Of a stretch of DNA of 64,000 nucleotides, positions 9,856-19,215 are shown in pieces. A model generated the notes under the pieces. That model worked only from the letters and a program-made list of their open reading frames with translations. It searched no databases and had not been told where the DNA came from. Both the position numbers and the translations under genes were made by a program. Where the stretch lies: positions 2,047,501 to 2,111,500 of the forward strand of contig NZ_CP036515.1 in assembly GCF_004323635.1 (NCBI RefSeq), in the 5' to 3' direction. The first letter of the stretch is position 1, and every line of letters starts with the position of its first letter. The DNA comes from Lichenihabitans psoromatis (GTDB lineage: Bacteria > Pseudomonadota > Alphaproteobacteria > Rhizobiales > Beijerinckiaceae).

Positions 9856-10314
9856 TCAAGCCTGACGGTCGTTCAACATCGACTTGACCAAAGCGCTGGC
9901 TTTGCCGAAGTCGATCTGTCCGGCGTATTTTGCCTTCATGGCCGCAATGACCTTGCCCATGTCCTTCGGTCCGGCCGCGCCGGATTCCTCGATCGCCTCG
10001 GCGATGGCGGTGCGGACCTCGGCCTCCTCCATCTCCTTCGGCAAGAATTCTCCGATGATGGCGAGTTCTTCGCGCTCTTGGCTGGCAAGATCGTCGCGGC
10101 CAGCTTGGTCGTAGATCGCGATCGAATCCTGCCGCTGCTTGACCATCTTCCGGAGAACGGCCGAAATATCCTCCTCGCCAACCGTCTTGCCGGAGGGGCG
10201 TAGCTCGATGTCCTTGTCCTTGAGCGCCGATTGAATGAGCCGAATGGTGCCGACGCGGCGCTTGTCTCCCGCCTTCATGGCGACCTTCAGCATGGTGGAG
10301 AGTTGGTCGCGCAT
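9856..10314 (-). CDS. GatB/YqeY domain protein
   Basis: This 152-residue cytosolic YqeY-family protein resembles the C-terminal tail domain of the GatB subunit of tRNA amidotransferase. Typical features are MRDQLSTMLKVAMKAGDK at the start, TIRLIQSALKDKDIE, and YDQAGRDDLASQEREEL followed by IGEFLPKEM. The start is ATG at 10314; upstream in-frame residues look like non-coding sequence. It is convergent with the diguanylate cyclase, leaving only 9 nt between the stops. The molecular role is unknown, possibly tRNA-dependent amidation or translation quality control. Confidence 0.92.
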   Translation of the reverse strand: MRDQLSTMLKVAMKAGDKRRVGTIRLIQSALKDKDIELRPSGKTVGEEDISAVLRKMVKQRQDSIAIYDQAGRDDLASQEREELAIIGEFLPKEMEEAEVRTAIAEAIEESGAAGPKDMGKVIAAMKAKYAGQIDFGKASALVKSMLNDRQA

Positions 10315-10435
10315 GGCTCGTCGTCTCTGATCTAATCTGTGAAAAAGGGGCCGTGGCGTGTGCCGGTCATCGGCCAAGCGGCGTGTCTACTCCAAGCCAT
10401 GCCGCTTCTCAATCCGGCGCCGGTTGGCCCGACGA

Positions 10436-11893
10436 CTAGCCTGCGGCGGCATCGCGCGCTAGGCGAAGATCGGCAACGAAGCGATCATATTCGACCCGTT
10501 GCTGGTCCTCGTCAGGCAGTCGCAACAGAAAGGACGGGTGCACCGTGACCAGCACGGGGCCAATGAGCGGCGAGTCGATCACTTGCCCTCGCAGGCTGAG
10601 GATCGAGGCGCTCTTGCCGGTCAGGCTCCGCACGGCTGTCGCGCCGAGCGCCACCGTCAGTTTCGGTTTGAGGGCGCCGAGTTCCTGTTCGATCCACCAG
10701 CGGCACGCATCGATTTCGGCGATCCCCGGCTTCTTGTGGATGCGGCGCTTGCCCCGCGGCTCGAATTTGAAATGTTTGACCGCATTGGTGACATAGGCGC
10801 GTCGTCGATCGATTCCGGCCTCGGCGAGCGCCCGGTCAAACAGCGCGCCTGCCGGCCCAATGAACGGCTTGCCGGCCAGGTCCTCCCGATCCCCTGGCTG
10901 TTCGCCGACGAAGACGAGATCGGCGCTAGCGAGGCCTTCCCCGAACACCGTTTGGGTGGCGTCCCGATAGAGTGGACAGCGTTGACAGCTTCTGGCCTCG
11001 TCGCGCAACGCCTCGAGCGTCCCTGCCTCATGACTTGGCCGTGGCTCGGCCTTCGCCACTCTCTGCTGCGCGATGATCTCGGCTCGCTTGGGCGGTGTGA
11101 CTTGCGGGTTATCCACCATGGCGTTCTCCTTGCCCTGGGCTGACCGGATCAGGGGCGTGATCAGGCTGCTTTCCGGCAGGTTCTTCCAATATTTCACCGG
11201 CATTTCGCGCTTCATGGCCCCGATCTTCAATCGGGCTGGATTGAAGATGTTGGCGTAATAAGTCCGCCAGAGATCGTCGCCTGCCTCATCGTCCGGCACA
11301 TCGGCCTTGCTGCCGCCCGGCTCGAACGTGAGCGCAAGCCCGTCCCAGCGCGCGCTCAACTGGGGCGTGATGATCGACCAGCGCATGTTGGCGAATCGGT
11401 CGACGAAGAAGGGGACCGTGAGGGCGACGATGTGATGTTCGGGCTCGAACCAAGCCACGTAAGCTGGTCCATCCGCCGCATCCACTTTCTTGAAGCGCAC
11501 AAAGGCCGTCATCTTATGGCGATCGCGGCGCACCGCCTTGGCCATTCCTTCCAGCCGAAAGACATCGTCGTCCGTCGCGATGTCGATCAGCCGGGGCTCG
11601 GATTGGAACCGTAACAACAGTCGATACAGCAGGGTGAAGCGCTCGGGATCGCGGTGGCAAACCGCCAATTCGGCGAGCTCCAAAAACCGACGCGGCACGC
11701 TCAGCGGCTTGTGGCCGGGCCTCGGCTCGGGCAGTTCATTGTTTTGGGTGGCCTCCACGAAGAGATCACCATCCTGTTCGCCGGTTCGCCATAGAATTTC
11801 GCTCGGGGGAATATCCGCCTCGGCCAATCGCCGGGCTGCGACACGCCACCCGTCGAGATCGACGTGACTGTCGAGATCGATCCGATAGATCAA
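10436..11893 (-). CDS. UdgX-family uracil-DNA-binding protein fused to DUF4130
   Basis: This 485-residue two-domain protein has an N-terminal DUF4130/TIGR03915 domain (about 1-250, DNA metabolism, function unknown) and a C-terminal family X uracil-DNA glycosylase domain (about 280-485). GEQPGDRED is motif A, with the FIGPAG loop after it. KRRIHKKP is the UdgX-specific loop whose His forms a covalent bond to abasic DNA after uracil excision in the Mycobacterium homologue. VHPSFLLR is the C-terminal motif. The start is TTG at 11893, overlapping the radical-SAM stop as TTGA, so the two are translationally coupled. Pairing with the radical-SAM partner is a known genomic association; the joint reaction is not. 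Confidence 0.92.
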   Translation of the reverse strand: MIYRIDLDSHVDLDGWRVAARRLAEADIPPSEILWRTGEQDGDLFVEATQNNELPEPRPGHKPLSVPRRFLELAELAVCHRDPERFTLLYRLLLRFQSEPRLIDIATDDDVFRLEGMAKAVRRDRHKMTAFVRFKKVDAADGPAYVAWFEPEHHIVALTVPFFVDRFANMRWSIITPQLSARWDGLALTFEPGGSKADVPDDEAGDDLWRTYYANIFNPARLKIGAMKREMPVKYWKNLPESSLITPLIRSAQGKENAMVDNPQVTPPKRAEIIAQQRVAKAEPRPSHEAGTLEALRDEARSCQRCPLYRDATQTVFGEGLASADLVFVGEQPGDREDLAGKPFIGPAGALFDRALAEAGIDRRRAYVTNAVKHFKFEPRGKRRIHKKPGIAEIDACRWWIEQELGALKPKLTVALGATAVRSLTGKSASILSLRGQVIDSPLIGPVLVTVHPSFLLRLPDEDQQRVEYDRFVADLRLARDAAAG

Positions 11894-13128
11894 AACAGGC
11901 TCAATTGTCGGGGCGGCGGTTTGAGCGCGGCCGTCAGATGAGGGCTGTCCAAGATCGCGCCCGGGTTCCAATCGCTGGCCTCGATGAATTTCGAAAGCGT
12001 CTTGGCTGATCCGGCAAGGCGGGCCACGCCCGACAGGTCGAGCCGCCCCCATCGTCGGATCCGCAAGATCTTGTTGACGCTCTTGACCCCAAGGCCCGGA
12101 ATCCGCAGCAGATCTTCGCGGGGCGCCCGATTGACGTCGATTGGAAACCTCTGCCGATGCTTCAAGGCCCAGGCAAGCTTCGGGTCGATGTCGAGATCGA
12201 GCATGCCGTCGTCGGTTGCGGCCAGAATGTCGTCGATCGAAAAGTCATAGAAGCGATAGAGCCAGTCGGCTTGATAAAGCCGATGTTCGCGCATCAACGG
12301 CGGCTTCTGCGCCGGCAGCAACTGGCTTGATCCGGGGATCGGGCTGAAGGCCGAGTAATACACCCGTTTCAATTTATAGCTGCTGTAGAGCGACACGCTC
12401 GATCGGACGATATCGCTATCGGTTTCTCCGTCGGCCCCGACGATCATTTGTGTGCTCTGCCCGGCCGGCGCGAAACTCGGCGCGTGGCGCGACCGACGCT
12501 TTTCGTCGGTCGCTTCTTCAAGGCGCAGCCGAAGACCGCCCATGGCACGGCGGATCGAGCCTGCATTCTTCTCCGGCGCCAGCTTGACGAGGCTCGCCTC
12601 GCGCGGCACCTCGACATTGATTGAGAGCCGATCGGCGTAGAGGCCCGCCTTTTCGATCAGCAGCGGATCGGCGTCCGGGATCGTCTTAAGGTGGATATAG
12701 CCCCTGAACCGATGGGTCTCGCGGAGCGTCTGCGCCACCCGCACGATCTGCTCCATCGTGTAATTCGGTGACTGGATGATGCCGGACGACAGAAACAGCC
12801 CTTCGATCAGATTGCGCTTGTAGAAGTCGAGCGTGATGTCGACGACTTCTTCGGGGGTGAACCGCGCCCGCTGCACGTTGCTCGACAGACGATTGACGCA
12901 ATAGAGACAATCATACACGCAGTGGTTGGTCAGCAGCAGCTTCAGCAGAGAGATGCAGCGCCCATCGGGTGCATAGGAATGGCAGATTCCCGAGCCCGTG
13001 ATGGACCCGATTCCTTTGTTGCGCGTGGTGGATTTGCGCGACTCGGATCCGCTCGAGGCGCAGGACGCATCGTATTTCGCCGCATCGGCCAAGACCGCCA
13101 GCTTTTCCGTGAGATCCAAACGACCCAT
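11890..13128 (-). CDS. Putative DNA modification/repair radical SAM protein
   Basis: This 412-residue radical-SAM enzyme (TIGR03916-type, linked to UDG) binds a 4Fe-4S cluster through CVYDCLYC, a CxxxCxxC motif at about residues 71-78. The N terminus has KYDASCASSG and GICHSYAPDGRC, typical of the family. The C-terminal part carries a helix-hairpin-helix (IPGLGVKSVNKIL), which suggests DNA binding. It immediately precedes and overlaps the UdgX gene, so the pair probably acts on modified or uracil-containing DNA. Which base is modified or repaired is unknown. Confidence 0.92.
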   Translation of the reverse strand: MGRLDLTEKLAVLADAAKYDASCASSGSESRKSTTRNKGIGSITGSGICHSYAPDGRCISLLKLLLTNHCVYDCLYCVNRLSSNVQRARFTPEEVVDITLDFYKRNLIEGLFLSSGIIQSPNYTMEQIVRVAQTLRETHRFRGYIHLKTIPDADPLLIEKAGLYADRLSINVEVPREASLVKLAPEKNAGSIRRAMGGLRLRLEEATDEKRRSRHAPSFAPAGQSTQMIVGADGETDSDIVRSSVSLYSSYKLKRVYYSAFSPIPGSSQLLPAQKPPLMREHRLYQADWLYRFYDFSIDDILAATDDGMLDLDIDPKLAWALKHRQRFPIDVNRAPREDLLRIPGLGVKSVNKILRIRRWGRLDLSGVARLAGSAKTLSKFIEASDWNPGAILDSPHLTAALKPPPRQLSLF

Positions 13129-13174
13129 GACCCACCCTGTTCCTGCTCTGTTCTAGAGCGGGGGTGCAGAGCCT

Positions 13175-14449
13175 TCAAGACCCCTCTGGCAAAAGTTGCG
13201 TCGCCCGACCAGCCCCGATGCCGCTCCACATGCCGACGAGCGTGATGCAGACGAAGAGAAACCCGGCAGCCGCGTAAGAGCCGGTGGTTCCACGCAGCAC
13301 ACCGACCAGAAGCGGGCCGAGGGAGGCCAGCGTGTAGCCGACACTCTGCGCCATGCTCGACAGGCGCGCCGCCACCTGCGCGTCGGGCGAGCGAAGCACG
13401 ATGGCGGTCATGGCGAGAGCGATCAAGCCACCTTGGCCGAAGCCCTGCAGGGTCGCCCAGAGCCAGATGCCGCCGAGAGGCGCGAACATGCAGGCCAGCA
13501 ATCCAAGCAGCGCCACGGCGAAGAAGGCCGCATTGACGACGCGTTGATCGCGCTGGCGAACCGCGATGACGGGCGCAAGCATGCAGGCGATGCACTGGAC
13601 GATGACCGAGAACGACACGACGAGCCCAGCTGTCGTGCCGCTCAAGCCGCGTTCGCGCAGGATCGGGGCGAGATAGCCGAAGACGCAATAAGCGAGGGCC
13701 GATTGCAACCCCATGAACAGCGTCACGCGCCAGGCTAGGCCGCTGCGCCAGAGAGAGGGGCCTCGCACGCTCGTGCGCGCTGGCACGTGCCGAACGGCCA
13801 ACGCCTGGGGAGCCCAAAGCAGCAAGACGAGCCCGACCGGCGCGGCCCAGATGGCGAGCGCCGCCGACCAATCATTGCCGAGCCAGTGTTCGAGCGGCAC
13901 CGTGAACCCGGCGGCCGCTGCGGCACCGGCGCTGAGCGCCATGGTGAAAAGGCCTGTCATCAGGGCGAGACGGTCGGGAAAATCGCGTTTGACGAGGCCC
14001 GGCAGCAACACGTTGACGACCGCGATGCTGCCGCCCGCCAAAATCGCACCGGCCAGCAAAGCCGGAAACGTCCCGAGCCCGCGGAGAGCGGTGCCGATCC
14101 CGAGCACGAGCAACAGCATCATGATGGTGCGCTCCGCACCGAAACGCCGCGCGAGCCCGGGCGCAAAGGGCGCGAACAGGCCGAGGCAGAGGACCGGAAG
14201 CGTGGTCATCAAGCTGGCCGCACCCGGATGCAATCCGGTCGATTGCGTAATTTCCGGCAGGAGCGCCGCGACGCTGGAAAAGACGGGACGCAGGTTGAGA
14301 GCGATGAGGACCAGGCTGGCACCGAGCAAAAGCCGTGACCCGGACGCCTGGATCGGTTCGGGCGAGAAGGTGTCGGCTTCGGCGTCGATCAACGGTTCGC
14401 CCAACAACTCCGCGTCGCTCGTTGCCACATGACCGATCGCCTTCTTCAT
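13175..14449 (-). CDS. MFS transporter, CynX/NimT family
   Basis: This 424-residue, 12-helix major facilitator resembles CynX (cyanate) and NimT (nitroimidazole) transporters. LVLIALNLRPVFSSVAALLPEI is the family's first helix, and a second long hydrophobic half begins near residue 230. A polar N-terminal tail of about 35 residues precedes TM1. It is transcribed divergently from dnaG across a 188-nt gap and lies 46 nt upstream of the radical-SAM gene on the same strand. The substrate is unknown; efflux or anion uptake are both possible. Confidence 0.85.
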   Translation of the reverse strand: MKKAIGHVATSDAELLGEPLIDAEADTFSPEPIQASGSRLLLGASLVLIALNLRPVFSSVAALLPEITQSTGLHPGAASLMTTLPVLCLGLFAPFAPGLARRFGAERTIMMLLLVLGIGTALRGLGTFPALLAGAILAGGSIAVVNVLLPGLVKRDFPDRLALMTGLFTMALSAGAAAAAGFTVPLEHWLGNDWSAALAIWAAPVGLVLLLWAPQALAVRHVPARTSVRGPSLWRSGLAWRVTLFMGLQSALAYCVFGYLAPILRERGLSGTTAGLVVSFSVIVQCIACMLAPVIAVRQRDQRVVNAAFFAVALLGLLACMFAPLGGIWLWATLQGFGQGGLIALAMTAIVLRSPDAQVAARLSSMAQSVGYTLASLGPLLVGVLRGTTGSYAAAGFLFVCITLVGMWSGIGAGRATQLLPEGS

Positions 14450-14573
14450 CTTGGGGTCACTCGCGTTGGGCGTCGCCGATGGCGGTTTGGTGATGGCTCG
14501 CTCTCCGACAGGGTCTTACGGTTCCTGTGCCGTCGAGACCAGCCGTCGCGAAGGCGAGCGCGGAGGCGAGCGT

Positions 14574-14620
14574 GGATTCAGCATCGGGATCGCATCGCGC
14601 GCTCGCTGAATCCGAGGAGG
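14574..14620 (+). promoter_or_regulatory. 5'-UTR inverted repeat abutting dnaG Shine-Dalgarno
   Basis: GGATTCAGC (14574-14582) and GCTGAATCC (14605-14613) form a perfect 9-bp inverted repeat with a 22-nt loop. The second arm touches the purine tract GAGGAGG (14614-14620), the only candidate ribosome-binding site, which is an unusually long 17 nt from the dnaG ATG. Each arm also contains a GANTC site (GATTC, GAATC), the CcrM methylation target in alphaproteobacteria. A role in dnaG expression is inference. Confidence 0.45.
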
Positions 14621-14637
14621 CCTGCTATTTTGGCCGG

Positions 14638-16554
14638 ATGCGTTTTTCACCCACGTTCCTCGACGAATTGCGGAACCGGCTCGCCGTGTCCGACGTGGTC
14701 GGCCGCCGCGTCAAGCTGAAGAAGCAAGGGCGCGAATGGCGTGGGTTGTCGCCGTTCAACACCGAGAAGACGCCATCCTTCTATGTCAATGACCAGAAGA
14801 TGGCCTGGTTTGATTTCTCCTCGGGGCGTAACGGCAACATCTTCGATTTCGTGATGGCGACCGAGGGCGTGAGCTTCCCCGAAGCCGTCGAGCGGCTTGC
14901 CGGGGAGGCGGGGCTCGCCTTGCCGAGCCGCAGCGCCGACGACGTGGTGCAGGAGGGTAAACGAGCAGGATTGATCGACGCCTGCGAGTGGGCCGCGCAA
15001 TATTTTCAAAGCGCGCTGCAGGGCCGCGAGGGTGGCCGGGCACGGATCTATCTCACGGAGCGTGGCCTGGGTTCCGACGTTCAGGCCGAGTTCCGCCTCG
15101 GGTTTTCGCTGCGTGAAAAATTCGCCCTGCGCGATCATCTGGCGGGGCGGGGCGTTGGTGCAGACGTGATGATCGAGGCCGGGCTGCTGGTCCATGGCGA
15201 GGGGATCGCGGTGCCGTATGATCGCTTCCGCGATCGCGTGATGTTTCCGATCCAGGATCGGAACGGCCGGGTCATCGCCTTCGGCGGCCGGGCGCTCGAC
15301 AAAGATGTGCCGGCCAAATATCTGAACTCGCCGGAGACGCCGCTCTTCCACAAAGGTGGGATTCTGTACAATCACCACCGCGCTCGAAAACCCGCGTCCG
15401 ACAAAGGCACCGTGGTGGCGGTCGAGGGCTATATCGATGTCATCGCCATGACGATGGCGGGTGTCCCCAATGTCGTCGCGCCCCTCGGTACCGCGCTGAC
15501 GGGGGACCAATGCGAAGTTATGTGGCGCATGGCGCCCGAACCATTGCTCTGTTTCGATGGCGATGCAGCCGGCCGCCGCGCCGCTTTCAAGGCGGTCGAT
15601 ACGGTGCTGCCCTTGATTGCGCCGGGCCGGAGCCTGCGCTTTGCCTTTCTACCCGAAGGGCAGGATCCCGACGATCTGGCCCGGTCGGGTGGCGCCGGTG
15701 CGATCGAGACCGTGCTGGATCAAGCCAAGCCGCTGGTCGATGTGCTGTGGCTCCGCGAAACCGACCATCTCGTGTTGGATACGCCCGAGCGGCGCGCCGG
15801 GCTGGAGCGGCGGCTCGGCGACCTCGTGCATGAAATCAAGGACGAGGCGTTGCGTCGGCATTACGGGTCGGAACTGCAGGCGCGTTTGCGACAGGTCATC
15901 GATGCCGGCCGGCGTGGTGCTGGCGGGACACGCGGCCCGGCCGACAAGAGAGCGCCATGGCGACCCGGCCGCCCACGCGGTGGGCCGGAGCCCCTGCGAG
16001 GCTATGTGGCGTCTCCGCTCAACCTCAATCCCGGGACGTCGCTCGCCCGCGCCGTGATGCCGCCGCGCGAAACCCTGATCGCGGCATTGATCCTCAACCA
16101 CCCCGCGCTCCTCGAATGGCATGCCGAGGATCTGGCCCACACCGAATTTACCAATGCCGATGTGGCTCGTCTCAGGGATGGGTTGTTGCAATGTCTCGGC
16201 GACCATCCGCGCGACCACGACGCGCTCCGAGATGCGCTGATCGCCAACGGGCATGGTGGATTACGCGAAAAAATCATGGCGGCTGCCGAACGTTTGCCGC
16301 ATTGGTGCCTCAAGCCTGAAACTGCCGACGTCGATGCCGATCAGGTTTTGCGACAAGCTTTGGCCTTGCACCGGAAGGCCGGCACCTTACATAGGGACCT
16401 TAAGGCGGCAGAGCACGCGCTTGGCCGTGACGCGAGCGATCAAAATTTCGCCGCGTTACAGGATGTTCAGGCGCGTCTATCCGCTCTAGAGGGGACCGAG
16501 GCGTCCGTCGAAGGCTTTGGCGCATCCTCGGGTCGGGAAGCGACAGACGTCTAG
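14638..16554 (+). CDS. dnaG: DNA primase
   Basis: This 638-residue primase makes RNA primers for the replisome. The N-terminal CHC2-like domain reads GLSPFNTEKTPSFYV and then DFSSGRNGNIFDFV: the four classical zinc ligands (CPFH and CxxC) are Ser, Asn, Asp/Phe and Ser, so zinc binding is lost while the fold signature stays. The catalytic TOPRIM core is intact (VVAVEGYIDVIAM with its Glu, CFDGDAAGRRA with DxD-type acidic residues). A basic, Gly/Arg-rich linker precedes the C-terminal DnaB-binding domain. ATG at 14638 is chosen because MRFSPTFLDELRNRL is the conserved start. dnaG and rpoD are adjacent, as in many bacteria. Confidence 0.96.
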   Translation: MRFSPTFLDELRNRLAVSDVVGRRVKLKKQGREWRGLSPFNTEKTPSFYVNDQKMAWFDFSSGRNGNIFDFVMATEGVSFPEAVERLAGEAGLALPSRSADDVVQEGKRAGLIDACEWAAQYFQSALQGREGGRARIYLTERGLGSDVQAEFRLGFSLREKFALRDHLAGRGVGADVMIEAGLLVHGEGIAVPYDRFRDRVMFPIQDRNGRVIAFGGRALDKDVPAKYLNSPETPLFHKGGILYNHHRARKPASDKGTVVAVEGYIDVIAMTMAGVPNVVAPLGTALTGDQCEVMWRMAPEPLLCFDGDAAGRRAAFKAVDTVLPLIAPGRSLRFAFLPEGQDPDDLARSGGAGAIETVLDQAKPLVDVLWLRETDHLVLDTPERRAGLERRLGDLVHEIKDEALRRHYGSELQARLRQVIDAGRRGAGGTRGPADKRAPWRPGRPRGGPEPLRGYVASPLNLNPGTSLARAVMPPRETLIAALILNHPALLEWHAEDLAHTEFTNADVARLRDGLLQCLGDHPRDHDALRDALIANGHGGLREKIMAAAERLPHWCLKPETADVDADQVLRQALALHRKAGTLHRDLKAAEHALGRDASDQNFAALQDVQARLSALEGTEASVEGFGASSGREATDV

Positions 16555-16585
16555 CAGATGTTGGATTTCGGTGGCGGCGATTGCC

Positions 16586-16593
16586 ATGGTTAA
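16586..16593 (-). promoter_or_regulatory. Candidate CtrA half-site upstream of rpoD
   Basis: ATGGTTAA on the + strand is TTAACCAT on the - strand, the CtrA half-site consensus. It lies 134 nt upstream of the rpoD start in the 172-nt dnaG-rpoD gap. The same octamer occurs upstream of ctrA and of the heparinase/purH block. Binding is inferred, not shown. Confidence 0.35.
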
Positions 16594-16726
16594 CGGTGAC
16601 TTCATGCCTTCCGTTTAATCACGATCAGGGCCGTCTTAGGTTGAGTTGCGTGTCGTGCGTTTGAACGACACCGTCGTTTCACCGGACCGAGGCGTGGTGC
16701 GGTCGACGGGAATGGAGCGATTGAGA

Positions 16727-18778
16727 ATGGCGAAAAAGGACGACGACAAGACCGAGGGCGACGCAACGGCGACAGAAGCTGCGACCGATAGCCCCCTGCT
16801 GGATTTGTCGGATGCCGCCGTCAAGCGAATGATCAAGCTCGCCAAGCGGCGAGGCTTCGTGACCCACGACGAATTAAATGCCGTTCTGCCGTCCGAGGAA
16901 GTGACCTCCGACCAGATCGAAGACATCTACGCCATGTTGAGCGAGATGGGGATCAGCGTCGTCGAGAGCGAAGAGGCCGACGAGGCGGGCGAAAAGCCTG
17001 AGGAGGCTGCAGCCGGCGAAGAGGAAGAGGCCGAGGGCGGGGAAGTCGTGGAGGCAGCGCGCCCGACCGCCGTTGCGACCCGCACCAGCGAGCCGACCGA
17101 CCGGACCGATGACCCGGTCCGTATGTATCTGCGCGAGATGGGGTCGGTCGAACTCTTGTCGCGCGAAGGCGAAATCGCCATCGCCAAGCGGATCGAGGCC
17201 GGCCGCGAAGCCATGATCGCTGGCCTGTGCGAGAGCCCGCTGACCTTCCAGGCCATTATCATCTGGCGCGACGAATTGAACGACGCCAAGGTGCTGTTGC
17301 GCGAGATTATCGATCTTGAAGCAACCTACGCCGGGCCGGACGGCAAGAATACGCCGAAAATCGACATGACGGCCCCTGACGCGGCAGAGCTCGTGGCGGC
17401 ACGCGCTGCTGCGGCGCCTGCGACGGCGCCTCGCAATCCGCCGCCCGGCCTCGATGGCGGGATGCCGATTCAGGAAGACTCGTTCGACGACGAGGACGAC
17501 ATGGAAAATTCCGTGTCGCTTTCGGCGATGGAATCCGAGCTGAAGCCCAAAGTTCTTGAAACGTTTGATCGCATTGCCGACGCCTATAAGAAGCTTCGTC
17601 GGCTGCAGGATCAGGATATCGAGAACCGGCTCGGCGGAGAGTCGCTGTCACCAGCCCAAGAGCGCAAATACCGCGAGTTGAAGAAGGCTGTCGTGGCCGA
17701 CGTCAAATCGTTGTCGCTGAACCAGAACCGCATCGATGCGCTGGTCGAGCAACTCTATGACATCAACAAGAAACTCATCGGACACGAGCTGCGTCTGATG
17801 CGCCTTGCCGAAAGCTCCGGCGTGGCCCGCGATGACTTTCTTCGCAACTATCAAAATTCCGAACTCGACCCGAAGTGGGTGCTGCGCGTGTCCAAGCTCG
17901 GCAGCCGCGGCTGGAGAGAGTTTGTGGCGCGCGAGAAGGACGGGATTCACGATCTCCGCGGTGAAATCCATGCCTTGTCGAGCGAGACGGGCCTGGAGAT
18001 TCAGGAATTCCGTAAGATCGTGCATATGGTCCAGAAGGGCGAACGCGAAGCCCGTCAGGCCAAGAAAGAGATGGTCGAGGCGAACCTTCGTCTCGTGATC
18101 TCGATCGCCAAGAAATACACCAATCGCGGACTGCAATTTCTGGATTTGATTCAGGAAGGCAACATCGGTCTGATGAAGGCGGTCGATAAATTCGAATATC
18201 GCCGCGGTTATAAGTTCTCCACCTACGCGACATGGTGGATCCGGCAGGCCATCACCCGTTCGATTGCCGACCAGGCCCGCACGATCCGCATCCCGGTCCA
18301 TATGATCGAGACGATCAATAAGATCGTTCGCACATCGCGCCAGATGCTGAACGAGATCGGCCGTGAACCGACCCCGGAGGAACTGGCCGAAAAGCTCGCA
18401 ATGCCGCTCGAAAAAGTGCGGAAGGTGTTGAAGATCGCAAAGGAGCCGATCAGCCTCGAAACGCCGATCGGCGACGAGGAGGATTCGCATCTTGGTGATT
18501 TCATCGAGGACAAGAATGCGATTCTGCCGATCGATGCGGCGATTCAATCCAATCTCCGCGAGACGACGACTCGCGTTCTGGCGTCCCTCACACCGCGTGA
18601 GGAGCGCGTGCTTCGCATGCGGTTCGGGATCGGCATGAACACCGATCACACACTGGAAGAAGTCGGCCAGCAGTTTTCCGTGACGCGCGAGCGCATTCGG
18701 CAGATCGAGGCCAAGGCGCTGCGGAAGCTGAAGCATCCGAGCCGATCGCGTAAGCTGCGGAGCTTCCTCGACAATTGA
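16727..18778 (+). CDS. rpoD: RNA polymerase primary sigma factor RpoD (sigma-70)
   Basis: This 683-residue housekeeping sigma factor has region 1.1 at about 20-80, then an acidic Glu/Ala-rich spacer. Region 1.2 begins [21 protein letters not shown] (about 128-150), followed by the long non-conserved region. Region 2 includes [22 protein letters not shown] and [14 protein letters not shown], which melts and reads the -10 element. Regions 3 and 4 follow, with the -35 helix-turn-helix near [20 protein letters not shown]. The start is ATG at 16727 with GGAGC 9 nt upstream; an upstream in-frame ATG at 16712 overlaps that site. Its stop overlaps the next gene's TTG. Confidence 0.98.
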   Translation: MAKKDDDKTEGDATATEAATDSPLLDLSDAAVKRMIKLAKRRGFVTHDELNAVLPSEEVTSDQIEDIYAMLSEMGISVVESEEADEAGEKPEEAAAGEEEEAEGGEVVEAARPTAVATRTSEPTDRTDDPVRMYLREMGSVELLSREGEIAIAKRIEAGREAMIAGLCESPLTFQAIIIWRDELNDAKVLLREIIDLEATYAGPDGKNTPKIDMTAPDAAELVAARAAAAPATAPRNPPPGLDGGMPIQEDSFDDEDDMENSVSLSAMESELKPKVLETFDRIADAYKKLRRLQDQDIENRLGGESLSPAQERKYRELKKAVVADVKSLSLNQNRIDALVEQLYDINKKLIGHELRLMRLAESSGVARDDFLRNYQNSELDPKWVLRVSKLGSRGWREFVAREKDGIHDLRGEIHALSSETGLEIQEFRKIVHMVQKGEREARQAKKEMVEANLRLVISIAKKYTNRGLQFLDLIQEGNIGLMKAVDKFEYRRGYKFSTYATWWIRQAITRSIADQARTIRIPVHMIETINKIVRTSRQMLNEIGREPTPEELAEKLAMPLEKVRKVLKIAKEPISLETPIGDEEDSHLGDFIEDKNAILPIDAAIQSNLRETTTRVLASLTPREERVLRMRFGIGMNTDHTLEEVGQQFSVTRERIRQIEAKALRKLKHPSRSRKLRSFLDN

Positions 18779-19203
18779 GCGCGTCACACGAGCCGAAACC
18801 CATCAAGTCGGTGGATTCGTCATGGACCGACGTCGTTCTGGTCTGCCGCAAATGCTCGAAGAAGCTCGATGGCGGCTTCGGGCCTAAACACAAGCAGGCT
18901 TTCGGAGCGGCATTGACCGAAGCGCTGTGGGCTGCACAGCAAGATGTCGGCGGCCGGAAGCAAAAGGCCCGGCGCCGCCGAACCGGTGTCGTCGAAGTCG
19001 AGTGCCTCGACTTATGCCCCAATGGTGCGGTGGTGGCGCTGCGGGCCGGCGCACCCGGCGACTGGCTGGTGATCCCGCGCGGCACCTCCATGATGGACAG
19101 TATGCGGCAGCTCGGTTTAAACCAGCGAGCGAGCATGAATGAGCATGTGGGATCAGGTCAAGCGATGGTCGACCCCGCAGACGCGCCTCGACTCAACCCT
19201 TGA
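18775..19203 (+). CDS. Small [2Fe-2S]-type cysteine protein
   Basis: This 142-residue cytosolic protein carries four cysteines in the spacing expected of a thioredoxin-like [2Fe-2S] ferredoxin fold: a CRKC pair near residue 24 and [11 protein letters not shown] near residue 77. The central segment is rich in Lys and Arg (RKQKARRRR). The start is TTG at 18775, overlapping the rpoD stop as TTGA, so translation is probably coupled to rpoD. Similar short proteins, often annotated as hypothetical or sucrase/ferredoxin-like, follow rpoD in related bacteria. Cluster binding is inferred from the cysteines, and the partner is unknown. Confidence 0.75.
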   Translation: MSASHEPKPIKSVDSSWTDVVLVCRKCSKKLDGGFGPKHKQAFGAALTEALWAAQQDVGGRKQKARRRRTGVVEVECLDLCPNGAVVALRAGAPGDWLVIPRGTSMMDSMRQLGLNQRASMNEHVGSGQAMVDPADAPRLNP

Positions 19204-19215
19204 GGAGGGTCGGCC

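Noticed and set aside
11894..12052. N-terminal extension of UdgX to position 12052
   Set aside because: It runs inside the radical-SAM coding region in another frame and is unlike DUF4130 starts; TTG at 11893 fits the family start.
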